This document shows positions 19,803 to 28,821 of a DNA stretch of 64,000 nucleotides, one piece after another; the stretch's first letter is position 1, and the number at the start of each line of letters is the position of its first letter. The position numbers and the translations under genes were made by a program. Under the pieces are notes generated by a model. It saw only the letters and a program-made list of their open reading frames with translations, had not been told where the DNA came from and ran no database searches. Source of the stretch: Clostridia bacterium (GTDB taxonomy: Bacteria > Bacillota > Clostridia > Christensenellales > Borkfalkiaceae). Location of the stretch: assembly GCA_017407325.1 (NCBI GenBank), contig JAFQWV010000005.1:79684-143683 (forward strand). Reading direction: 5' to 3'.

Positions 19803-19835
19803 AAAAACCGTGCAATTGATACGTTGCACGGTTTT
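19803..19835. terminator. Bidirectional terminator between glnN and trmL
   Basis: AAAACCGTGCAA and TTGCACGGTTTT form a perfect stem with a short loop, flanked by A and T runs. It can serve both convergent genes. Confidence 0.88.
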
Positions 19836-19841
19836 ATTTAT

Positions 19842-20333
19842 TTATCTTTTTGGGATTTCGCCTTCGGTTTTAAGGTCGAAATAATCGTTTTGGCGAAGGG
19901 CTTCGTACAAAGCGATTGCAACCGAGTTTGAAAGGTTTAGCGAGCGCGCGTCGGAAATCATTGGGATTCTAAGCGTGTGGTCGTAATATTTTTCTAAAAG
20001 CGGTTCAGGAAGACCTTTAGTTTCTTTTCCAAAAACCAAAAAGTCGCCGTCGGAAAATTTTGCATCTGAGTGGCGAAGTTTAGCCTTAGTTGAAAGAAAA
20101 TAGAAATTACTTCCGTTATAGTGTTTTTCCATAACTTCTTCGATACTGTCGTAATAATGAATTTCCGTTAAGTACCAATAATCAAGTCCAGCGCGCTTAA
20201 GATATTTATCGCTGGTATCAAACCCGAGCGGACGGACAAGGTGTAAAACGCTTCCAGTTGCCGCGCAAGTTCTTACGATATTTCCCGTGTTTTGTGGAAT
20301 TTCAGGTTCAACCAAAACTATATTAAGTTTCAT
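19842..20333 (-). CDS. trmL: tRNA (cytidine/uridine-34 2'-O) methyltransferase
   Basis: This SPOUT-class methyltransferase of 163 aa modifies the wobble ribose of tRNA-Leu in the characterised family. The opening LVEPEIPQNTGNIVRTC, the FGKETKGLP turn and the C-terminal SLNLSNSVAIALYE knot are hallmarks. It follows the nitrilase-like gene by 20 nt on the same strand and ends at a terminator, so it is probably the last gene of the spoVT run. Confidence 0.93.
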   Translation of the reverse strand: MKLNIVLVEPEIPQNTGNIVRTCAATGSVLHLVRPLGFDTSDKYLKRAGLDYWYLTEIHYYDSIEEVMEKHYNGSNFYFLSTKAKLRHSDAKFSDGDFLVFGKETKGLPEPLLEKYYDHTLRIPMISDARSLNLSNSVAIALYEALRQNDYFDLKTEGEIPKR

Positions 20334-20353
20334 AATTATCTCCTATCCGAATA

Positions 20354-20995
20354 CTATTTTTTAATCTCTCCACGAGTTTTTACCGTGTATTCGGTATATT
20401 TTCTTTTTGTACAAAGTAATGCGCTTGCGCATTTTTCGTTTGAATAAAAGCTAAGTTCGCCGTTGGGCGCGCACATAATAACGGTATCACCACAAAAATA
20501 GCAAATGGAAATACCGTATAAAAAAGATAGTGATTGACATAGAAAATCAGCCCTAAACTTTAAAAAGTCGCCCGATAGCGCGATTATTGCGTCACATTCG
20601 CAGTCAGAGAAGCATTTTATAGCGTCGACGTTACAAATATCGTCGACCAAAACGCCAAACCTACCTTTATCGGTATTATAAATTTTATAGCCGTGCGAGA
20701 CGGAAATTTTATCTGAATTTTTAAAATTTGAATCGCTTATTCCTAAAATCTTTCCGTCGTACGAACACACCACCGACCTTCGCTTAAGTCCGTAGCTGTC
20801 GGTATCGACGCCAAAAAAACAAACTGCGCCAAGGGCTTTTGACGTCTTTGCCATATCGCTTAGCGTTTGGCTTTTTCCTGCAAGCTCGCTTTTAAAGCTT
20901 ATCTCTGAAAAAGCCCCGAACCCAAAAAGCGCGATATCTACGTCGCCAACAAAATCTTTATTTTTACTAAATCCAACTTTAAGTTTATTTACCAT
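20354..20995 (-). CDS. Degenerate nitrilase-superfamily protein
   Basis: This 213-aa protein resembles the carbon-nitrogen hydrolase fold. DGKILGISDSNF lines up with the family's lysine segment, and GRFGVLVDDICNVDAIKCF with the catalytic-cysteine segment. In active enzymes these contain a Lys (YRKxHL) and a Cys (GVLICYD). Here the Lys position is not Lys and the Cys position appears to be Asp. The protein is also short for the family (usually 260-300 aa). It is likely a pseudoenzyme or a diverged relative. It lies between dusB and trmL on one strand. Confidence 0.55.
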   Translation of the reverse strand: MVNKLKVGFSKNKDFVGDVDIALFGFGAFSEISFKSELAGKSQTLSDMAKTSKALGAVCFFGVDTDSYGLKRRSVVCSYDGKILGISDSNFKNSDKISVSHGYKIYNTDKGRFGVLVDDICNVDAIKCFSDCECDAIIALSGDFLKFRADFLCQSLSFLYGISICYFCGDTVIMCAPNGELSFYSNEKCASALLCTKRKYTEYTVKTRGEIKK

Positions 20996-21029
20996 AGCCT
21001 TATATGGTATTCAAAAAGTTTATTTTTTG

Positions 21030-21974
21030 TTAGCCGAAATCAAGTTCGTTTAAAATTTCTTTAACTTCGCTAATCTTAGTTGCGCTAAAAATTCTAAGTT
21101 TTGCTTGCTTAGAATTTTTAAGTCCCGCTACGTAATAGGCAAGCTGTTTTCTTAAATACCTTACGGCAAATTCTTCGTCTATTTCTTGCAAAAGTAGGTC
21201 TATATGTCGAAAAACGACCGTTTTTTTATCAATTTCAGAGTTAATATTCAAAATCTTCGAAAAAAGTAACGGATTAAAAAGCGCACCGCGAGCAAGCATA
21301 ATTCCGTCAGCGCCAGTTTTTTCAATCAAATTATCTGCATCTTTTTTTGTAAACACACCACCGTTTGCGATAACGGGAATTTTTGCGTTTTGCTTTATGG
21401 TTTTTATAAGGTTATAATCGACTTCACCGCTATAATAATCGTCGCGACATCTTCCGTGAACGGTAATAAGGCTTGCGCCGGCATCTTCTACCCTTTTGGC
21501 AAGTTCTATCGCAGTATTTTGTCCCTTTTCTACACCCGATCGCATTTTTACGGTAATAATTTTACCGCTTTTCACGCACTCAGAAACGATTTTTTCAGCA
21601 AGGTCTAAATTATTTAAAAGCGCGCTACCTTCTCCGTTATTAAAAACCTTCGGAACGGGACAACCCATATTGATATCGACGATATCAAATTTTTCCAGGT
21701 CGTAACTTTCGCAAGCAGAGCGCATAATTTCAGGGTCTGAACCGAACAGTTGAACGGCAGGAATTTTTTCGAGCGTGGAAATTTTCAAAAGGTCTCGCGT
21801 TGCTTGATTGTTATATTTTAACCCTTTCGCACTTACCATTTCGGTAAAGGTAACACCTGCTCCAAGTTCTATACAAACTTGTCTGAACGCCCTATCAGTA
21901 AAGCCAGCAAGTGGAGCAAGAAAAAGGTTATTATCGGTCGTTAATCGACCTATTTTGAGACTTTTTATTTCCAT
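21030..21974 (-). CDS. dusB: tRNA-dihydrouridine synthase
   Basis: This flavoenzyme reduces uridines in tRNA. FLAPLAGFTDRAFRQ at the N terminus and NMGCPVPK with the catalytic Cys are plain, and a VHGR segment follows, as in DusB-type enzymes. The start is placed at an ATG that overlaps the end of the mazG gene; a TTG three codons earlier is possible. Firmicute dus genes often sit near other housekeeping operons; here the gene follows yabN/mazG. Confidence 0.93.
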   Translation of the reverse strand: MEIKSLKIGRLTTDNNLFLAPLAGFTDRAFRQVCIELGAGVTFTEMVSAKGLKYNNQATRDLLKISTLEKIPAVQLFGSDPEIMRSACESYDLEKFDIVDINMGCPVPKVFNNGEGSALLNNLDLAEKIVSECVKSGKIITVKMRSGVEKGQNTAIELAKRVEDAGASLITVHGRCRDDYYSGEVDYNLIKTIKQNAKIPVIANGGVFTKKDADNLIEKTGADGIMLARGALFNPLLFSKILNINSEIDKKTVVFRHIDLLLQEIDEEFAVRYLRKQLAYYVAGLKNSKQAKLRIFSATKISEVKEILNELDFG

Positions 21975-21975
21975 T

Positions 21976-23328
21976 TTAGTCAATTAAACTTTCTACGTAT
22001 TTTTCACAGTCGAAATCTTTTTCAGTTTTAGCAAATTCGCTTACGAAATTATCAACGGCAAAATACAAACTTTCTTCACCGTCAACGCCAAGCTTTTTCA
22101 AAATCAAACACGCTAAAAAGAGTAAACTTCCCGAATTTTTTACTACGTTTTCGCCCTTTTCAAGTTTTTCTAAAATTTCATTAATTGCATGTTTTATACT
22201 GCTAAATGTTGCGTCGATTTTTTGATATTTTGAAACGCGTTTGATAGACTTTTGCGTTCTTAAAAGCGCAGGAAAACTTTTTGGAACGTCTAAAACGTAA
22301 TCGCTAGGCGTAGAAAAACCTTTTTCGATTTGCTTATTTTTATCCCAAACGTCTAAAGCGCCAGACGCGTTAGTTACTTTATCTTTTCCAAAAATATGCG
22401 AGTGACGGAAAATAAGCTTAGCACACTCGTCACTTAGCGCGTCAGTTTTTGAAAACGCACCACGTTCTTTTGCAAAAATTAAGTGAAACACAGCCTGAAG
22501 TATTACGTCGCCAATTTCTTCGCAAATTTTGTCGTCGTCAGATTGATCGATAGCGTCGGCAAGTTCATAGCACTCTTCAATAAGATTTTTTCTTATGCTT
22601 TCAGGCGTTTGCTCCCTATCCCACGGACAACCGTTTGGCGCGCGCAAAAGCTCGACGATATCAAAAAGGTCGTCAAAATCAAAACGGGTTTTTTCAAGTA
22701 GTGGTATTTCGTCTACAACGACAGCAGTTGAATAATCGTATGAAATAAACCTATCAAGCTCGTATAAGCTTATAAGTTTTGGCTGTTTATCGATATATAG
22801 CCACACTTTTTGCTCTTCACCGATAAATTCGGAAAGTTTAATTTTCCACTCGCTAGCAAGAACGAAATTGTCTAAATCGAATATAACGAGCGGAAAGGTA
22901 AAGCGCGAAAATTTATCTAAGTCATACGCTGAATACGCCGAAAAACTAGGGGAAGCGATACCGCAACGAGTTAGCGCGTACTTAGCCTTTGACACGCCTT
23001 CGCAAACGCACGCGTTTTTATGCTTTTTTAAAATAATCTTGCACGAGCTGTCTTCGCTTACCGCGCCGTCAACGAGATAGCAACAAGATTTTTCTTTTGA
23101 TAAAGATAAAACTCTTTTTGCTAAGTTTTTTGAAAGAGTGTCAAAATTTCTCGATTTTCTATACTCGTCGTCTAAAGAAATATAGCTAATTCCTTGTTCT
23201 TTTAAAAACTTTACAGACTCGGCAAGTTCCGTTCTTACGATAACGCACTCTGACGATTTGATTTTTTCAAATGCTGAAAACGATAAATCACCGCTATTTA
23301 TACCTAATCCGATTAAAGTCAGTTCCAT
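21976..23328 (-). CDS. yabN: YabN-like protein: tetrapyrrole-methylase-like domain fused to MazG pyrophosphohydrolase
   Basis: This is a two-domain protein of about 450 aa. The N-terminal 220 or so residues resemble SAM-dependent tetrapyrrole methylases (opening MELTLIGLGINSGDLS). The C-terminal part is a MazG nucleotide pyrophosphohydrolase with the motif LIEECYEL and, after a gap, EEIGD, which bind the metal. The PNGCPWDREQT opening of MazG is intact. Start chosen at 23328, two bases after the spoVB stop and with AAAGG upstream. The spoVT-spoVB-yabN order matches Bacillus spoVT-yabM-yabN. Confidence 0.92.
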   Translation of the reverse strand: MELTLIGLGINSGDLSFSAFEKIKSSECVIVRTELAESVKFLKEQGISYISLDDEYRKSRNFDTLSKNLAKRVLSLSKEKSCCYLVDGAVSEDSSCKIILKKHKNACVCEGVSKAKYALTRCGIASPSFSAYSAYDLDKFSRFTFPLVIFDLDNFVLASEWKIKLSEFIGEEQKVWLYIDKQPKLISLYELDRFISYDYSTAVVVDEIPLLEKTRFDFDDLFDIVELLRAPNGCPWDREQTPESIRKNLIEECYELADAIDQSDDDKICEEIGDVILQAVFHLIFAKERGAFSKTDALSDECAKLIFRHSHIFGKDKVTNASGALDVWDKNKQIEKGFSTPSDYVLDVPKSFPALLRTQKSIKRVSKYQKIDATFSSIKHAINEILEKLEKGENVVKNSGSLLFLACLILKKLGVDGEESLYFAVDNFVSEFAKTEKDFDCEKYVESLID

Positions 23329-23329
23329 T

Positions 23330-24631
23330 TTAAACCTTTTGTGCGATTTTTTTATAAGAAACAAAATTTCTTACCTTTATAATATACAACAAATTGAAAA
23401 TAGTCGCAACCAAAAAGCAAGTTATATCCGAAATTGCCAAGCCGTAAATTCCAAAACCTAGTTTTGGAACGAGCAAAATTACCGTCAAAATCTTTACCGC
23501 CACCCCAACGCCTAAAGATAAAGGCGGAACAAATTGCGCGCCTACTGACACTAAAATAGAATTTAACGTTTGCAAAATTGACAGTAGCACTATTTGAATT
23601 GACGAAATTTTTAGTAAATTTACCATAAGCGCGCTTTCTTTTTCGTTTAACTTTGAATAAAGAATATTAACCGCCGTTTTTGAAAAGAAAAAAACTGCTA
23701 ACATTGAAAGCGCGCTAAGAAGTAACGTGTAAAGTATTAACTTCACCTTTAATTTATGATTTGATTTATTTTTTGCAATCTGTGGAATACCACTTACCGC
23801 TAAGCCGTAGCAAACCGCAACGGGAACGCCTATTAAAGATTCTACACCGCCAGAGTATATTCCGTACTGAGCAGTTGCAATTTCCGTTTCAAGTGGTAAA
23901 AGATTGATAACCAGAAAACTGTCGACAGTTCTTGCAAGTGGAATTAATATACTCGAAAGCGCAATTGGAAAAACCGTTTTTACAATTTCGCTTAGCCTAA
24001 TACCGTCACCGCTAGATTTTATATTTTGTCTTTTATACCTTATATAAATATAACCGAGCGATAAAAACTCGCTTACGGTTACTGCCAGACAGCATATACT
24101 TGCAAGTAGCATAGCCGAGCCTTTTACAAAAGATAAAACGGTTAACGCGACGATAAGTTTAATAACCTGCTCAATAATCTGACTAAGCGTCGTCGGTAGC
24201 ATATCAGATAACCCTTGAAAATATCCACGATAGCAAGATATAATAGACACTATAAATACCGACGGTGAAAGCGCGATAAAAGAAAGGAACGCATCGCTAT
24301 TTCCTTGTAGCCTAGATATTGGTTTACACAGTAAAAGCATAAACAAAGTTCCGACAAATCCTATTAAAGAAAAGCATTTAATCGACTTATATAAAACCTT
24401 TTTCGGATTTTTACCTTCTGCAATAAGCTTTGAAAGCGCGTTTGGAACGCCCGTTGACGAAAAGGTCAGCAAGATAGAATAAAAGGGAAATACCATCTGA
24501 TAAATCCCTAATGCACTTGGCCCTATTAAGTTCGTTAAAGGCACGCGGTAAAAAGCCCCGATAAGTTTCACAAAAACCGAACCTACCGACAAAATAAGCG
24601 CGCCTTTTAAAAGAGTTTTTTCTTCTTTCAT
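23330..24631 (-). CDS. spoVB: SpoVB/YabM-family polysaccharide flippase-like membrane protein
   Basis: This MOP-superfamily (MVF/MATE-like) membrane protein has about 12-14 hydrophobic segments in 433 aa. SpoVB proteins flip lipid-linked precursors and are needed for spore cortex formation. The start at 24631 overlaps the spoVT stop (ATGA), indicating coupling. Position right after spoVT supports the sporulation assignment over other flippases such as MurJ. The open frame extends 13 codons further upstream but inside spoVT. Confidence 0.88.
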   Translation of the reverse strand: MKEEKTLLKGALILSVGSVFVKLIGAFYRVPLTNLIGPSALGIYQMVFPFYSILLTFSSTGVPNALSKLIAEGKNPKKVLYKSIKCFSLIGFVGTLFMLLLCKPISRLQGNSDAFLSFIALSPSVFIVSIISCYRGYFQGLSDMLPTTLSQIIEQVIKLIVALTVLSFVKGSAMLLASICCLAVTVSEFLSLGYIYIRYKRQNIKSSGDGIRLSEIVKTVFPIALSSILIPLARTVDSFLVINLLPLETEIATAQYGIYSGGVESLIGVPVAVCYGLAVSGIPQIAKNKSNHKLKVKLILYTLLLSALSMLAVFFFSKTAVNILYSKLNEKESALMVNLLKISSIQIVLLSILQTLNSILVSVGAQFVPPLSLGVGVAVKILTVILLVPKLGFGIYGLAISDITCFLVATIFNLLYIIKVRNFVSYKKIAQKV

Positions 24632-25167
24632 GAAAATTGTCTTTGTAAAAAATCTTCGCAGAATTTGCAAACCGAAACGTCTTCTTGAGTGATTTTATCG
24701 TTTTTAGAAAGAAGCACGATAGCACCTAGCGCATCGCCTTGACAAAGAATTGGAACGATTAATTCTGACGTAAAGCCACTTGGATCAAAATCGGTAATCG
24801 CCGTTAAGCTGTCCCCGTCTTGCGAGCAATTTTTAACGGTTTTTCTCATAAGGATTGTCTTTTCAAGTTCGAGTGATATCCTTTTTTTATCAAAATCTTT
24901 ACAGCTTTGCCCTTTCGAGTATAAAACTTCGTCCATATCGCAAATCAACACCGTTTTCCCCGTTTGAAGATTAATAGCTTCGCACAAGTCTTTTGAAAAA
25001 CTTTCTAAACTGTTAATCGGCGAATATTTTTTAAGCAAAAGTTCACCGCTGTCGGTATAAATCTCAAGTGGATCGCCAACGCGAAGGCGTAAAGTCTTTC
25101 TTATTTCTTTTGGAATAACGACTCTTCCGAGTTCGTCAATTCTTCTTACAATTCCTGTTGCTTTCAT
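24628..25167 (-). CDS. spoVT: Stage V sporulation regulator SpoVT
   Basis: This 179-aa transcription factor controls genes late in forespore development. The first 50 or so residues are an AbrB-type swapped-hairpin DNA-binding domain (GIVRRIDELGRVVIPKEIRKTL) followed by a GAF-like domain, the SpoVT domain order and length. It heads the minus-strand run spoVT-spoVB-yabN-dusB. AAGGAG precedes the start. Confidence 0.95.
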   Translation of the reverse strand: MKATGIVRRIDELGRVVIPKEIRKTLRLRVGDPLEIYTDSGELLLKKYSPINSLESFSKDLCEAINLQTGKTVLICDMDEVLYSKGQSCKDFDKKRISLELEKTILMRKTVKNCSQDGDSLTAITDFDPSGFTSELIVPILCQGDALGAIVLLSKNDKITQEDVSVCKFCEDFLQRQFS

Positions 25168-25235
25168 AATTTTCTCCTTTTTAAGTAGTATTTTAATCTT
25201 TTGGGAAAATTATGTAAAATTTACAAAAAAGCAAC

Positions 25236-25264
25236 TTGAAGTATTGATATTTTTTTGCTATACT
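25236..25264 (+). promoter_or_regulatory. Promoter for the membrane HTH regulator
   Basis: TTGAAG and TATACT are 17 bases apart. The leader to the start codon at 25386 is about 115 bases. Confidence 0.6.
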
Positions 25265-25296
25265 AAACTCAACTAATAATAATCGAGATTTTCACT

Positions 25297-25335
25297 CTAC
25301 TAATGGTTTACTGCTCCTCACTAAACCAACGGTAG
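25297..25335 (+). other. Leader hairpin upstream of the membrane HTH regulator
   Basis: CTAC, a small internal loop and GGTTTA pair with TAAACC and GGTAG across an 11-base loop. The stem lies in the predicted 5' leader and could be an operator or attenuator. No known riboswitch is recognised. Confidence 0.4.
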
Positions 25336-25385
25336 GTGTACTTTATTTGAAAAAGTGGTTATACTGTATTAGAAGGAGGTAGCCT

Positions 25386-25991
25386 ATGAATCAAATAAAA
25401 ATAGGGAAATTTATTGCCGAGTGCAGAAGAAACAAAAATTTAACTCAGTTGCAGTTGGCGGAAAAACTGAATATCACCGACAAGGCGGTGTCAAAGTGGG
25501 AAAGAGGCATAGCGTTGCCCGATACTTCCATTATGCTTGAACTTTGTGATATTCTAAGCATCAATGTAAACGAATTATTAAGAGGAGAAAAAAGTATGCA
25601 AAACGACAAACAAACAAATGAACAACTTTTGCTTGATATGGCAAAAGAATTAGAACTTAAAAACAAAACCGTTTGGAAATCAATGTGGGTAATTATGATT
25701 GTAAGTATGATTGCCATGTTTGCAGGTATACTTATCGCCGCATTTATGATGCCCGAAGGAGTTTGGCAAGTCTTAACAATTCTTGGGCTTTGCATCGTAT
25801 TTTTAATACCGTGTTTCTATGCGTTAAAACTTGAAGTAAGCGTAGGTGCTTACAAGTGCAAAAATTGCGGTTACGAAATTGTGCCTACTTATTCAGAAGC
25901 ACTTCGAGCAATGCATAGTGGAACTACCCGTTACTTAAAGTGTCCTAATTGCCAAAAACGCACTTGGTGCAAAAAAGTATTAAAGAAGTGA
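25386..25991 (+). CDS. XRE-family regulator with a membrane anchor and zinc ribbon
   Basis: This 201-aa protein has three parts. Residues about 5-65 are a Cro/C1 helix-turn-helix (LTQLQLAEKLNITDKAVSKWERG). Residues about 95-145 hold two transmembrane helices. The C terminus has two CXXC pairs (CKNCG and CPNCQ) forming a zinc ribbon. Many Firmicute XRE regulators carry a membrane domain of this kind, probably sensing envelope state. AGAAGGAGG gives a near-perfect ribosome site. Target unknown. Confidence 0.85.
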   Translation: MNQIKIGKFIAECRRNKNLTQLQLAEKLNITDKAVSKWERGIALPDTSIMLELCDILSINVNELLRGEKSMQNDKQTNEQLLLDMAKELELKNKTVWKSMWVIMIVSMIAMFAGILIAAFMMPEGVWQVLTILGLCIVFLIPCFYALKLEVSVGAYKCKNCGYEIVPTYSEALRAMHSGTTRYLKCPNCQKRTWCKKVLKK

Positions 25992-25995
25992 TTGC

Positions 25996-26037
25996 AAACT
26001 ATTAAAAACCGCGCTATAGCGCGGTTTTTAATAGTTT
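25996..26037. terminator. Perfect 42-bp palindrome acting as bidirectional terminator
   Basis: Two 21-base arms with no mismatch meet at CTATAG: AAACTATTAAAAACCGCGC and its exact complement. It separates the convergent HTH regulator and adhE, with A and T runs inside the arms as in a two-way terminator. Confidence 0.88.
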
Positions 26038-28635
26038 TTAGACTTTTTTGTTCGTTCCGTAATAAGCGTTTAGATACATCTGCTTTATTTCGCTAAGAAG
26101 CGGATAGCGCGGATTTGCGCCAGTGCATTGGTCGTCGAAGGCAAGTAGCGTCATTTCGTCTAACTTTTCTAAAAACGCCTTTTCGTCGGGAACGTAGTCG
26201 GAAATTTTTTCTTTTATATCTATCTTTTTCTTAAGGTCGTTTATATGCTTGATTAAACTTTCAAGTTTTTCTTCGTCGCTATCTCCACCTAGCCCAAGTT
26301 CGGTTGCAATAAGCGCGTACTTTTTAAGAGTATTAGGATATTGATACTGAGAAAAAGTCCCCATTTTAGCGGGAATTTCTTCTGCGTTAAAGCGAATAAC
26401 CTGCTCGATTAAAAGTGCGTTCGCTAAGCCGTGCGGAAGATTGAAAAATGCACCGAGCTTGTGCGCCATAGAGTGACAAACACCTAAAAATGCGTTCGCA
26501 AAAGAAACACCTGCCATACTCGCTGCATTTGCCATTTTTTCGCGCGAAATCTCGTCAGAGCCATTTTGGTATGCACGCGGTAAATGCTCGAATATTATTT
26601 TTAACGCTTGAAGCGCAAGTCCGTCTGTAAAATCGGTTGCAAGCATTGAAACGAGCGCTTCGAGAGAGTGAATAAGCGCATCAATTCCAGATGCCATTGT
26701 CAAGCTTTTTGGAGAAGTTAAATGAAAATTAGAATCTACTATTGCCATATTAGGCATAAGCTCATAGTCGGCAAGTGGATATTTAACGCCCGTTTTTTCG
26801 TCGGTGATAACGGCAAACGGCGTAACCTCCGAGCCAGAGCCTGCGCTTGTCGGAATAGCAATAAAATAGGCTTTTTTACCCATTTTATTAAACGTATAAA
26901 CGCGCTTTCTTATATCCATAAACCTTAGCGCCATATCGGAAAAATCTGCGCTTGGGTTTTCGTAAAGCACCCACATAATTTTTGCCGCGTCCATAGCAGA
27001 GCCACCACCGAAAGCAATAATACAGTCTGGAGAAAACGCGGTCATTTCTTTTGCGCCAAGTCGCGCACTTTTTAGCGTTGGATCTGGTTCAACTTCATAA
27101 AAAACTGTATATTCTATATCTAACGATATAAGCTTTTCGGTAATCGGTTTAAGGTATCCGTTTTTAAATAAGTGGCTATCCGTGACGATAAACGCGCGTT
27201 TTTTGCCTAAAACTTGACTTAGCTCGTCAAGAGCAAACGATAGACAGCCTTTTTTAAGATAGACTTTTTCAGGAGTCCTTAGCCACAACATATTTTCGCG
27301 CCTTAAAGCAACCGTTTTAATATTTAACAAATGTTTTACCCCCACGTTATCGCTTACTGAATTTCCACCCCACGAACCGCAACCAAGCGTTAGACTTGGC
27401 GCAAGTTTAAAGTTATACAAATCCCCTATTCCACCTTGCGCGCTCGGAGTGTTTACGAGTATTCTTGACGTTTTCATTTTCTCAGAAAAAGCAGATATTT
27501 TCTCCTTTTCGTTTTCGTCTATATAAATTGACGAAGTGTGACCTAAGCCGCCGAACAAAACCAAGCTTTCCGCAAGAGAAAAAGCGTCGAAAATATCGTC
27601 TGCTTTATACATTGCTAAAATCGGAGAAAGTTTCTCGTAAGAAAAAGGCTCAATCTCGCCAACTTTATCAACTTCGCCTATTAAAATTTTAGTGTTTTTT
27701 GGAACTTTAATATCGGCAAGTTTAGCAATATCGACTGCCGATTGCCCGACTATTTTAGAATTTAACGAACCGTTATCAAGAATTATTTTTCTAACTTTTT
27801 CAACTTCGTCACCCTTTAAAAAATAGCAACCACGCTTTAAAAATTCGTCTTTAACCGTGTTATAGACCGATTTATCGACGATAACCGACTGTTCTGACGA
27901 GCAAATTAGCCCGTTGTCGAAAGTTTTCGAGTGGATAATAGAATTTACCGCAAGAACCAAATTTGCCGACTTATCAATAACGGCAGGAACGTTTCCAGCG
28001 CCTACGCCGATAGCAGGCTTTCCGCTTGAGTACGCCGACTTTACCATGCCAGCTCCACCTGTTGCAAGTATCATATCTGCTTGTTTCATAAGCTCGTTAC
28101 TAAGTTCAAGCGTTGGTTCATCTATCCAAGAAATGATACCTTTTGGCGCGCCAGCTTTTACCGCGCTTTCGAGCAAAAGTTTTGCCGTTTTTATAGTTGA
28201 CTCTTTTGCGCGTGGATGTGGACTTAGGATTATCGCGTTTCGCGTTTTTAGACAGATTAAAATTTTAAAAATCGTAGTAGACGTTGGATTCGTGGTAGGT
28301 ATAATTCCAGCAACTACGCCTAACGGCTCGGCAATTTTTTGGATACCGGAAGATAAATCTTCTTCGATAACTCCACAAGTTTTTACGTTTTTGTAAGCGT
28401 TGTAGATATATTCTGATGCGTAGTGATTTTTAATAACCTTGTCTTCAAAAACGCCCATACCCGTCTCGTCAACGGCAAGGCGCGCAAGTTCTAATCTGTG
28501 ATTTATCGCGCAAGTTGCTACCGCGTGGAAAATTTTATCTACCTTATCTTGCGAAAAAGTCGAAAATTTTAATTGCGCGTTGCGAACGGATTTTACCATT
28601 TTTTCAATTTCACTTACTGCGTTTTTTATACTCAT
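26038..28635 (-). CDS. adhE: Bifunctional acetaldehyde-CoA/alcohol dehydrogenase
   Basis: This enzyme reduces acetyl-CoA to ethanol through acetaldehyde, the fermentative redox valve. The first 430 or so residues are an aldehyde dehydrogenase with the catalytic Cys in NGLICSSEQ. The rest is an iron-dependent alcohol dehydrogenase with GGGSAMDAAK and metal-site histidines in HSLEAL and HSMAHKLGAFFNLPHG. The 865 aa are the full family length. AAAGGAAAGG precedes the start. It appears monocistronic. Confidence 0.97.
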   Translation of the reverse strand: MSIKNAVSEIEKMVKSVRNAQLKFSTFSQDKVDKIFHAVATCAINHRLELARLAVDETGMGVFEDKVIKNHYASEYIYNAYKNVKTCGVIEEDLSSGIQKIAEPLGVVAGIIPTTNPTSTTIFKILICLKTRNAIILSPHPRAKESTIKTAKLLLESAVKAGAPKGIISWIDEPTLELSNELMKQADMILATGGAGMVKSAYSSGKPAIGVGAGNVPAVIDKSANLVLAVNSIIHSKTFDNGLICSSEQSVIVDKSVYNTVKDEFLKRGCYFLKGDEVEKVRKIILDNGSLNSKIVGQSAVDIAKLADIKVPKNTKILIGEVDKVGEIEPFSYEKLSPILAMYKADDIFDAFSLAESLVLFGGLGHTSSIYIDENEKEKISAFSEKMKTSRILVNTPSAQGGIGDLYNFKLAPSLTLGCGSWGGNSVSDNVGVKHLLNIKTVALRRENMLWLRTPEKVYLKKGCLSFALDELSQVLGKKRAFIVTDSHLFKNGYLKPITEKLISLDIEYTVFYEVEPDPTLKSARLGAKEMTAFSPDCIIAFGGGSAMDAAKIMWVLYENPSADFSDMALRFMDIRKRVYTFNKMGKKAYFIAIPTSAGSGSEVTPFAVITDEKTGVKYPLADYELMPNMAIVDSNFHLTSPKSLTMASGIDALIHSLEALVSMLATDFTDGLALQALKIIFEHLPRAYQNGSDEISREKMANAASMAGVSFANAFLGVCHSMAHKLGAFFNLPHGLANALLIEQVIRFNAEEIPAKMGTFSQYQYPNTLKKYALIATELGLGGDSDEEKLESLIKHINDLKKKIDIKEKISDYVPDEKAFLEKLDEMTLLAFDDQCTGANPRYPLLSEIKQMYLNAYYGTNKKV

Positions 28636-28759
28636 ACCCCTTTCCTTTTCATTTTTAACAAAATTTCGTTTATTTAAAATTATTGCCTTTACCTTGTTTA
28701 TTATACTAAATTTTACCTTAAAAAAACAAATAAAAAAATTAAAAATTTGATAAAATATA

Positions 28760-28788
28760 TATACAAAACAAAAAAATCGTGGTATACT
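28760..28788 (+). promoter_or_regulatory. Extended -10 promoter for the sugar kinase
   Basis: TATACA and TATACT are 17 bases apart, and TG one base before the -10 makes it an extended -10 element. Confidence 0.55.
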
Positions 28789-28821
28789 ATATGAAAAATA
28801 ATACTTTAGTAGGTATTTAAA

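Noticed and set aside
28636..28700. Rex redox-repressor site before adhE
   Set aside because: TTAACAAAATTTCGTTTA is only a loose palindrome and does not match the usual Rex consensus well.
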